Positions 34,216 to 40,309 of a stretch of DNA of 40,309 nt are shown in pieces; position 1 is the stretch's first letter, and each line of letters starts with the position of its first letter. The stretch covers positions 1 through 40,309 of the forward strand of contig JASLLI010000005.1 of the NCBI GenBank assembly GCA_030747125.1, given 5' to 3'. The position numbers and the translations under genes are program-made. This DNA comes from Fidelibacterota bacterium (lineage in GTDB: Bacteria > Fidelibacterota > Marinisomatia > SCGC-AAA003-L08 > D37C17). The notes beneath the pieces are model-generated. The model was given only the letters and a program-made list of their open reading frames with translations, searched no databases and had not been told where the DNA came from.

Positions 34216-35712
34216 ATGAAAAAATTTTTACTTATACTGCCATTTTTATATTTATTGGGGACTGCCTGTGCACCCTATGTAAAATACCAGCATATTTCTC
34301 AGCAGAAGCCTTCTAAAGCTGCAGAGTACAATATTTCTGTTTATCATGAACTTGATCCCCTGCCTCCCCATACTATCGTTTTAGGTGAAGTTACCATAGA
34401 TAATGCAGTACCTTCCGTAGTAAACTGCAGCTATAAAGATGTTATCCGTTTGGCAAAATGGAAAGCACGGAAAGTAGGGGGGGATGCAATCCACATAACC
34501 CAGATTAATCTACCTGATGAATCCAATAGTTGCTATGGTGTGAATGCAAAGATAATTGCTTTTGATCCCCTGGCACAGATGTTCTGGCCCTCTATCAATT
34601 TGGATGAAAACGATTTCCGGGATTATTATCACTCCAATGTATTAGACGCCATAGAAGGAATCTGGACCATCTCAGAAAATACCAATTGGGAAAATGTGCT
34701 CACCGGTGTAAAGGGAAATAATGAAGTAGCAGGCAAATATGAAGTGGCCATCATTCGGGATGATGATGCATTCAACCGCTACAATGCCTATGTCCTCCAC
34801 AGTAAGGAAGCCGGTTTAAAAAGAGGACAGTTAAAAGCCTACTACACCAAAAGCGGATTTAAACAGACCTACAATGAACATTGGTTCATGGCTGATCATT
34901 CCGAATTGGTCAGAAATATAATATTAGAAGATAGTGGTATTTTCAGAACCACATCCAAGTATTCTAAGTATCCTGTAAATTATGAACGGGAAAATCTGTC
35001 TTTAAAGGTATATCCACCACACTATATGACTGCTCCAGGACTTTCCATGAACACCCAGTTAAAAACCATGGGCAGTGGGTTTGTCATCTCCGGGAATGGT
35101 CTTATTATCACCAATTATCATGTAATTCAGGGTAAAGAAACCATCGAAGTGTACTTTCCCTCCATTGATAAGCATTTTAGTGCTAAAATAGTATTAGAAG
35201 ATAAAAACAATGATATTGCTCTTCTTGCTTTGGATGAATTTCATATTTCTGAATACTTCACTGAAGATATCCCCTTTATAATTTCCAATACTAAAAATCT
35301 CAGATTAGGGCAGGAAATTTTTACTTTGGGCTATCCATTGGGTGAGATTTTGGGAAAGTCAGTTAAACTTTCTACAGGAGATGTAAGCTCTTTGTATGGT
35401 ATTCAGGACGACCCTCGTTTAATTCAAATCAGTAACCCTATTCAACCGGGAAACAGCGGTGGACCTCTGTTAAATGAAAATGGTGAAATTGTAGGAGTAG
35501 TGCTTTCTACCCTGAATGCACGGTACTTTTATGAAAATGAATCAATCATACCCCAAAATGTTAATTTTGCCATTAAAGGAAATTATGTATCTAATCTTAT
35601 ATCCATTCTCCCGGAATATCAGGAATTATCCAAGAGAAAGAATTTGCTCATGGGGAAGAGTCTTGAAGAACAAATTGAGTTGATTACCCCCTTTATAGTC
35701 ACTGTAAAATAG
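34216..35712 (+). CDS. Lipoprotein with C-terminal trypsin-like (S1C) protease
   Basis: A 498-aa predicted lipoprotein (signal peptide with LGTAC lipobox, Cys18). Residues 40-115 form a small domain with CSYKDVIRLAKWKARKVGGDAIHI, similar in style to small lipoproteins with a Cys pair. Residues 135-265 form a beta-rich region I do not recognise (DAIEGIWTISENTNWENV). Residues 280-470 are a DegP/HtrA-like protease domain with His302 (ITNYHVI), Asp333 (NDIALLALD) and Ser414 (PGNSGGPLLN). No PDZ domain follows, unlike DegP, so regulation must differ; the N-terminal domains may bind substrate. The ATG has ACGGAACGG before it. Confidence 0.85.
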   Translation: MKKFLLILPFLYLLGTACAPYVKYQHISQQKPSKAAEYNISVYHELDPLPPHTIVLGEVTIDNAVPSVVNCSYKDVIRLAKWKARKVGGDAIHITQINLPDESNSCYGVNAKIIAFDPLAQMFWPSINLDENDFRDYYHSNVLDAIEGIWTISENTNWENVLTGVKGNNEVAGKYEVAIIRDDDAFNRYNAYVLHSKEAGLKRGQLKAYYTKSGFKQTYNEHWFMADHSELVRNIILEDSGIFRTTSKYSKYPVNYERENLSLKVYPPHYMTAPGLSMNTQLKTMGSGFVISGNGLIITNYHVIQGKETIEVYFPSIDKHFSAKIVLEDKNNDIALLALDEFHISEYFTEDIPFIISNTKNLRLGQEIFTLGYPLGEILGKSVKLSTGDVSSLYGIQDDPRLIQISNPIQPGNSGGPLLNENGEIVGVVLSTLNARYFYENESIIPQNVNFAIKGNYVSNLISILPEYQELSKRKNLLMGKSLEEQIELITPFIVTVK

Positions 35713-35742
35713 ATTCTGACTCAGTCATGTGCCCTGCCAAAA

Positions 35743-36918
35743 ATGAAATTCTCTGATCTGAAGTTTAGAATTTCTCCAAAATACATCTTAAGAGTTGGAA
35801 TTGGAATAGTTTTCAGCATTTTGAACGCTGATGATTGTGGTGAGTACAATGCAATAAATAACACTGAATATAACTGCGAATGTAATGAGGAAACCTGGGA
35901 ATCTTATTATTCCTATATGATCGGCTGCTGGTTGCCTAATGCTGATCTGCAGAATGCAGATTTGAAGTGGGCAAATTTCGAAGGGGCATATCTGGTTGGT
36001 GCAGATTTACGCTATGCACAAATGGTGACTACAAAGCTATCCGGTGCTAACATGGTGAACGCAAATTTGGTAAACGCAAAACTAAATTGGGCTAATTTGA
36101 ATGATGCCAACATGGTTGGTACAGATCTACGCTATGCTGAATTGGAAAATGCAAATTTACAAAGTACCAATTTAGAAGGAGCCAATTTGGTTAATGCAAA
36201 TCTGAAATTGGCTGATCTCAGATTAGCAAATTTGAAAGATGCATCCCTGTTTGATGCTGACCTTTCTTATGCAAACCTTGAAAAGGCAGTTTTAGATGAT
36301 GCCTGGCTCTGGTATGCGAATTTGTCGGAAGCATTTCTCATTGAAGCATCCCTGAAAGTGGCTGATCTGCGGTATGCCAATTTGGTAAAGTCAAAACTCA
36401 TGGGTGCTGATTTTACTGATGCAGGACTATTTGATGCACAATTAATGAATGCAGATTTATCCTATGGTAATTTGCAGGGAGCGAATCTTCAGCACGCTGA
36501 TCTATCCGGTGCTCTGCTTGAAGGAACCCTGCTCTGTGATGTAATTACGGATATGGATTTCAAATTACATGAATGGAAAGGAAATCCAATTTGGGACAGA
36601 GATTGTTTTGGAAAATGTGGGGGAGATATGACAGTTACAAAAGATACATGCGGGGTTTGCGGGGGAAAGAATGAACCCGGCACAGGCCACTGTGACTGTA
36701 TGGGGGTTCCTCATGGAGAAGCTGTCATTGATGCTTGCGGTATTTGCGGAGGCATTGCAGATGGAAGTGACTGCAATTTTGACGGAATTCCCGATGCATG
36801 TGAAGCTATTTATCACATGGGTATGAAGCAGGGTTCCACAACCCCTGATCTAAACTCAGACGGGAAATCCGATATTTTAGATGCAGTTATATTAATTGAG
36901 GGGATTTTAAAGAAATGA
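35743..36918 (+). CDS. Pentapeptide-repeat protein with CxxCGG and dockerin-like tail
   Basis: 391 aa in four parts. (1) A hydrophobic N-terminus (YILRVGIGIVFSILNA), probably a signal peptide, then a Cys-rich bit. (2) About 40 pentapeptide repeats (residues 66-263, A(D/N)Lxx pattern), forming a right-handed beta-helix. (3) Three CGxCGG units (290-337; KCGGD, CGVCGG, CGICGG) with a DGSDCNFDGIPDACE calcium-type loop. (4) A last segment DLNSDGKSDILDAVILIEGIL, a dockerin-like EF-hand. Parts 3 and 4 are hallmarks I associate with Marinimicrobia extracellular proteins. The function is unknown; the role is probably structural or adhesive outside the cell. It ends two bases from a convergent small gene. 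Confidence 0.85.
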   Translation: MKFSDLKFRISPKYILRVGIGIVFSILNADDCGEYNAINNTEYNCECNEETWESYYSYMIGCWLPNADLQNADLKWANFEGAYLVGADLRYAQMVTTKLSGANMVNANLVNAKLNWANLNDANMVGTDLRYAELENANLQSTNLEGANLVNANLKLADLRLANLKDASLFDADLSYANLEKAVLDDAWLWYANLSEAFLIEASLKVADLRYANLVKSKLMGADFTDAGLFDAQLMNADLSYGNLQGANLQHADLSGALLEGTLLCDVITDMDFKLHEWKGNPIWDRDCFGKCGGDMTVTKDTCGVCGGKNEPGTGHCDCMGVPHGEAVIDACGICGGIADGSDCNFDGIPDACEAIYHMGMKQGSTTPDLNSDGKSDILDAVILIEGILKK

Positions 36919-36919
36919 G

Positions 36920-37114
36920 CTATACTGAACAGCCCATGTCATGTCCACAGCATTGAGGAGAATTTATCATTCCAAAACCGTCTGGACATTTTGCAACACC
37001 TACCTTTGTACCATCATCTTTTGCAATATGATTGTGAACTAATTCAGTGCTGCACTTTGCACAATTTAGTCCACTCACGCCCATTCCACAATGTTCACAT
37101 GTAAATTCAGCCAT
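36920..37114 (-). CDS. Small Cys-rich zinc-ribbon-like protein
   Basis: 64 aa with two CxxC pairs at the start (CEHC, CAKC) and a third Cys cluster at the end (CCGHDMGC), plus His residues. This is a probable zinc- or other-metal-binding ribbon. No signal peptide, so cytoplasmic. It converges with the pentapeptide gene (1-nt gap) and is divergent from the methyltransferase 21 nt away; such close divergent starts imply overlapping promoters. Family not named with confidence. Confidence 0.75.
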   Translation of the reverse strand: MAEFTCEHCGMGVSGLNCAKCSTELVHNHIAKDDGTKVGVAKCPDGFGMINSPQCCGHDMGCSV

Positions 37115-37135
37115 TAATTTTCCTTAAATATAAAT

Positions 37136-37879
37136 ATGATTTTTCAAGTTTCTCAGTATATTAAATATAAATTCAATTCAATTCGATCCACATCAATATT
37201 AAATGATGACCTTTTGCAGTTAATTCGTTCTTTAGACAAGTTGGAGTTAAGTCCACATTATCTGGAAAAGTATTTAAAAATTAGACAATCTCTCCTTGAA
37301 AACCACAGCATGATTGAAGTTACGGATTTTGGGAAAGGATCAAAGTTCTTCACATCAAATCAGCGGAAAGTATCCAGCATTGCGAAGGTAGCTGGTATCA
37401 GCAAAAAGAATGGAGAGCAGTTGATAAAATTTGTACATCAATTCCAACCCCAACATATTTTGGAAATTGGAACCTCATTGGGACTGGGCACATCCTGTTT
37501 GAGTTTAGGTAATCCCAATGCAGATATAATCTCTCTGGAAGGCTGCCCGGAAACTGCTACTGTTGCAACATCCCTGTTGCAGGAAAGCGGGCTAACAAAT
37601 ATTGAGATTAAGATAGGTGAGTTTGAAAAAACGCTACCGGAAGTGACGGAAAAAAGAAAATTCGACCTCATATATTTTGATGGCAACCATTCTTATGAAG
37701 CCACTAACCGCTATGTAGAAATTTGCCTAAAAACCAAAACCCCGCATACAATTTGGATATTTGATGATATTAACTGGAGTAAAGGAATGAATTTGTTTTG
37801 GCAGGAATTCAAAAGGAAATCTATTATCAAAAATTATTACGAAAATTGGAATTGGGGTGTGGTACGCTTAGATGGGTAA
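37136..37879 (+). CDS. Class I SAM-dependent methyltransferase
   Basis: 247 aa. An N-terminal helical part (1-95) precedes a Rossmann methyltransferase core. Motif I is ILEIGTSLGLGTSCLS, the acidic end of beta-2 is IISLEGCPE, and DLIYFDGNHSYEAT and IWIFDDINWSKGM follow. It resembles the O-methyltransferase-like proteins (MTF_24 type) seen in Bacteroidetes. The substrate is unknown. It stands alone and is followed by an intergenic region with palindromes. Confidence 0.85.
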   Translation: MIFQVSQYIKYKFNSIRSTSILNDDLLQLIRSLDKLELSPHYLEKYLKIRQSLLENHSMIEVTDFGKGSKFFTSNQRKVSSIAKVAGISKKNGEQLIKFVHQFQPQHILEIGTSLGLGTSCLSLGNPNADIISLEGCPETATVATSLLQESGLTNIEIKIGEFEKTLPEVTEKRKFDLIYFDGNHSYEATNRYVEICLKTKTPHTIWIFDDINWSKGMNLFWQEFKRKSIIKNYYENWNWGVVRLDG

Positions 37880-37921
37880 GAAAGAAACAGAAAGTTGAAA
37901 AACCTCTCCTCTCCCTTTTTG

Positions 37922-37940
37922 TCTCCTCGCAGAGAGGAGA
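37922..37940. repeat. REP-like palindrome 1
   Basis: TCTCCTC-GCAGA-GAGGAGA, a 7-bp perfect stem, 43 nt after the methyltransferase stop. Flanked by pyrimidine-rich CTCTCCTCTCCC. Could act as a terminator-like or REP element. Confidence 0.55.
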
Positions 37941-38017
37941 AATAAAGCTTCCATAATTTGTGATATAGAATATTTACCAACCACCCCAATCTTCGCAAAT
38001 ACCTTTGCTCAGATTTT

Positions 38018-38039
38018 CCCCTCCTTGGCAAAGGAGGGG
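38018..38039. repeat. REP-like palindrome 2
   Basis: CCCCTCCTT-GGCA-AAGGAGGGG, a 9-bp perfect stem with a tetraloop. It is preceded by ACCACCCCAATCTT, and the whole resembles dispersed intergenic REP-like repeats known in many genomes. No T-run follows, so simple termination is unlikely. Confidence 0.6.
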
Positions 38040-38186
38040 ACGGGTCCATCCACTTTTATTACACAAGATTCAAAATAACCATCCATTTCAGAATGGGCAT
38101 CGAAATTTAATTTTTCAAAATGGACACAGGGGAGGTTCGTTATATTATTTCATTCCGCAGGGGCATGGAGAGGATGAGGGATAATG

Positions 38187-39938
38187 CTAATTCTGAGTAT
38201 TAAAATAATCCGCTATAACAGGCAGGACAGAATTTTTAGAATCAAAATAGTGGTCTTCACCCAAATGATTAATAAAGTTTACTTTTTCCAGAACCTTTTT
38301 AATTCGTGGTTTTGCATTAGATACAAGCACCTTAATATCCTGCGCCTCAGCCCCTTTTATGAGATCTTCCAAGGCATAAGCACCGGAAAGATCAATCATA
38401 GTCACATGGCTCATATCCACAATTAACATTTTATGAGTAGGTGCATCTGCATAGGCATTGATTAATGGTTCGATGGATCCAAAAAACAACGGTCCCTGCG
38501 GCTGGAACACATTCACCGGGAGTTTCTCTAACTCATGTAAAGTTTTTTCCTTCAATGCATAATAGGACTGGGCAAAGGGGATATTCTTATGCTGATAGGT
38601 AGTACTCACCTCCTGCACAAAACGGAAAAATGCAAAAATGACTCCAATGGCAATGGCCACCATGAGATCTTCATAGACAGTTACAAACAAAACGATGCCA
38701 AATACCCATAAATCTGTTACAGGCAGCTTTCGCAGTACCGGGAGAATTCGATAATCCAAAATATCAATACCTACTTTAAACAGAATCGCTGCTAAACAGG
38801 CAGTGGGAATGGCAGCCACCAGAAAACCCAAACCGTAAATAATTGCCATAAGAGTGAGTCCATGTACGATGGATGCCAAAGGGGTTTTGCCTCCGAATTT
38901 GATATTAGCCACCGTACGCATGGTTGCTGTTGCTGTGGTAACGCCGCCAATGAGACCGGCAGCCATATTTGCCATACCCTGGCCGAAGGTCTCTCTGTCA
39001 CTGCTGTGGCGGGATCGCGTCATATTATCTGCCACGATGCAGCTCAGTAAACTATCTAAAATGGCAAGACCTGCCAAGGCTAATGCAGGGATTAAAAACT
39101 CACTGAATCGCGAAAAATCCGGAATATACAATTTTAGAATTTCTGATTCTTCTTCACCTCCCATTTTATCACCAATATATGGAATATTCAAATCCAGCAG
39201 ATAGGCAGTGATTGTACCCACAATTAATGCAGTTAATGGTGCAGGGATATGTACCAGTAAGGGAAAACGCTTTATAAGAATGTTCCAACTAAACAATATC
39301 AGCAGGGAAGGAATGGCAACATAGAGCGCTTCCACATTAATATTTTGGAGGGTATAGCCAAAGTTGCTGATAACCAAATGAATATTGTTTTGTGTTTCCA
39401 AACCTACAAAGGCATTGATTTGGGTGAGGATAACAATCACACCAATACCGCACATAAAACCGGCTACCACAGGATAGGGAGTATAATGAATAAAGCGGGA
39501 AATTTTCAGCATGGAAATAGCTACCATAATCAAACCACTTAAAAAGATAATGGAAAATGCCGCCACCAGGTCTGGCTGATTGGTGCTGCCAATGACAAAT
39601 GTGCCCATGAAGGCACCAATCTGAGCTGCTTTCGGAGCTGTGGGACCACTGACTCCCACCATGCAGCCGCCGAAAAGTCCCCCCACAATACCGCCAGCAA
39701 TGGCACCCCAAATACCGGCTATGGGACCCAACTGAGAAATCTCTCCAAAGGCGAGAGCTAATGGTAGTGCAATAACGGCTACGGTAATACCGGCAATGAT
39801 ATCCCCGCCAATATTTGTAGGGAGAGACTTAATATTCTGCCAGGGACTAATTTCTTTCAGGCTGCTATTAATAAATGCAAAAAATGCCCGAAATGAATAT
39901 TTAGATGAATCTGTGTGTCTGTAGTTATTATTGCTCAT
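38187..39938 (-). CDS. SulP-family anion transporter with STAS domain
   Basis: SLC26/SulP membrane transporter. Residues 1-40 are cytoplasmic. The transport domain begins IKSLPTNIGGDIIAGITVAVIALPLALAFG and contains VGVSGPTAPKAAQIG and LDSLLSCIVADNMTRSRHSSDRETFGQGMANM. A C-terminal STAS domain (about 465-575) has GPLFFGSIEPL and LIVDMSHVTMIDLSGAYAL. Substrates of the family include sulfate, bicarbonate and dicarboxylates; none can be chosen here. I start at the ATG at 39938 (583 aa, normal for SulP). The track's start at 40220 adds 94 residues with no resemblance to the family, and a minus-strand terminator overlaps the very beginning of that extension. Confidence 0.93.
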   Translation of the reverse strand: MSNNNYRHTDSSKYSFRAFFAFINSSLKEISPWQNIKSLPTNIGGDIIAGITVAVIALPLALAFGEISQLGPIAGIWGAIAGGIVGGLFGGCMVGVSGPTAPKAAQIGAFMGTFVIGSTNQPDLVAAFSIIFLSGLIMVAISMLKISRFIHYTPYPVVAGFMCGIGVIVILTQINAFVGLETQNNIHLVISNFGYTLQNINVEALYVAIPSLLILFSWNILIKRFPLLVHIPAPLTALIVGTITAYLLDLNIPYIGDKMGGEEESEILKLYIPDFSRFSEFLIPALALAGLAILDSLLSCIVADNMTRSRHSSDRETFGQGMANMAAGLIGGVTTATATMRTVANIKFGGKTPLASIVHGLTLMAIIYGLGFLVAAIPTACLAAILFKVGIDILDYRILPVLRKLPVTDLWVFGIVLFVTVYEDLMVAIAIGVIFAFFRFVQEVSTTYQHKNIPFAQSYYALKEKTLHELEKLPVNVFQPQGPLFFGSIEPLINAYADAPTHKMLIVDMSHVTMIDLSGAYALEDLIKGAEAQDIKVLVSNAKPRIKKVLEKVNFINHLGEDHYFDSKNSVLPVIADYFNTQN

Positions 39939-40206
39939 GTAATGATTATATAGTGAAAAAATTAGCGGGTAATTTACTTTGAATGGATAAGAATTTTGGA
40001 ATAGAAGTGGAAATTGAGTTGGAATATTGAGGGTGTTTTTAAAATAACGGTGTAAATAGTCATTGAAGTATTTGCCCTTTAAGGAAAAACACGGAGAATA
40101 ATATGACCATAAAATAGAACTTTTAGACGAGTTTCTGAATATTAGTGAACATCTGTCGAAGATACTTGTCTCTTTTTGACTACTCTTAATAAAGTTGGTT
40201 TCAACT
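39939..40206. other. Upstream region of the SulP gene
   Basis: About 270 nt without a gene I trust. The SulP frame stays open through it on the minus strand, but its translation is low in family likeness (rich in Ser, Tyr, Phe, Asn). The SulP promoter should be here. No clear hexamers or ribosome site are visible. Confidence 0.5.
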
Positions 40207-40233
40207 AAAAACCCCATCAATTAAGACGGGGTT
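40207..40233 (-). terminator. Minus-strand intrinsic terminator
   Basis: Read on the minus strand: AACCCC, a 12-nt loop, GGGGTT, then further T (TTTTT in all). It would end a minus-strand transcript coming from beyond the right edge. The plus-strand reading has no T-run. Confidence 0.75.
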
Positions 40234-40309
40234 CTCGTTGTTTCTATCGAGTCGAGGTGGCAGTATACATCTACACCACCTATTGGTGGTTACGAAGTAC
40301 TAGTTTGAA
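40234..40309. other. Right-edge fragment with short palindrome
   Basis: Probably the 3' part of a minus-strand gene that is outside the window. All three minus frames stop inside it, so any CDS ends within about 30 nt of the edge. It contains ACCACC-TATT-GGTGGT (40275-40290). No identification possible. Confidence 0.35.

Larger units (their letters stand above)
37880..38186. other. Intergenic region with palindromes between convergent genes
   Basis: About 307 nt between the methyltransferase (plus) and the SulP transporter (minus). It holds two strong GC-rich palindromes listed separately. No credible gene; the 70-codon minus ORF at 37837-38049 runs through both palindromes and overlaps the methyltransferase end. 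Confidence 0.6.

Noticed and set aside
37837-38049. 70-aa minus ORF after the methyltransferase
   Set aside because: It runs through both palindromes and the end of the methyltransferase gene.
39939-40220. 94-residue N-terminal extension of the SulP protein in the ORF track
   Set aside because: It has no SulP similarity, would make the protein unusually long, and its first codons lie in a minus-strand terminator. The ATG at 39938 gives a normal length.

Overview
The window is compact, AT-rich (roughly 40% G+C by eye) chromosomal DNA from a Gram-negative, diderm bacterium. The best guess is the FCB side of the tree, most like Candidatus Neomarinimicrobiota (Marinimicrobia/SAR406). The clues are a C25 (gingipain-family) peptidase with a FlgD-like C-terminal module, a PorV/PorQ-like outer-membrane protein, a pentapeptide-repeat protein ending in CxxCGG repeats and a dockerin-like calcium loop, lipoproteins with Lnt, and a mitochondrial-type aconitase. 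The taxonomic call is inference. No tRNA, rRNA, insertion sequence, prophage or CRISPR array was recognised.

Layout. (1) 1-2.7 kb: an envelope-stress-like module. An ECF sigma factor, a one-TM putative anti-sigma and a Spy/LTXXQ-like periplasmic protein form one operon. A lipoprotein with three Spy-like repeats is divergent from them, and a 52-codon membrane ORF absent from the ORF track lies nearby. (2) 2.8-7.0 kb, minus strand: C25 peptidase, maf and a RodZ-like gene. The RodZ-like gene is split into two frames exactly at a run of ten A. (3) 7.2-10.2 kb: aconitase and an SDR oxidoreductase. (4) 10.3-14.8 kb: the conserved ffh-rpsP-khpA-rimM-trmD-rplS operon, closed by a strong terminator. 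Both ribosomal proteins carry very long acidic tails of related composition, C-terminal on bS16 and N-terminal on bL19. (5) 15.1-21.5 kb: an MFS transporter, a GAF/HD-GYP protein with a large insertion plus a small overlapping partner, then selA-selB. (6) 21.6-34.0 kb: mutS, a PorV-like protein, and a tightly packed housekeeping and stress run of yicC-gmk-rpoZ-UDG-dnaB-rsh-HU-ruvX-lnt-hypothetical. (7) 34.2-40.3 kb: a lipoprotein trypsin-like protease, the pentapeptide-repeat protein, a small Cys-rich protein, a methyltransferase, an intergenic region with REP-like palindromes, and a SulP/STAS anion transporter.

How it fits together. Most genes are core functions linked by 4-nt start/stop overlaps, which suggests translational coupling: protein targeting with ribosome maturation, nucleotide and ppGpp metabolism with replication, and selenocysteine insertion. 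The accessory biology is at the cell envelope: the sigma/Spy module, the C25 peptidase with a PorV-like partner elsewhere, RodZ, and the extracellular repeat protein. The observations most worth a second look are the A10 frameshift in the RodZ-like gene, the paired acidic tails on bS16 and bL19, the sigma/Spy module with its triplicated lipoprotein, and the HD-GYP protein with its coupled small partner.
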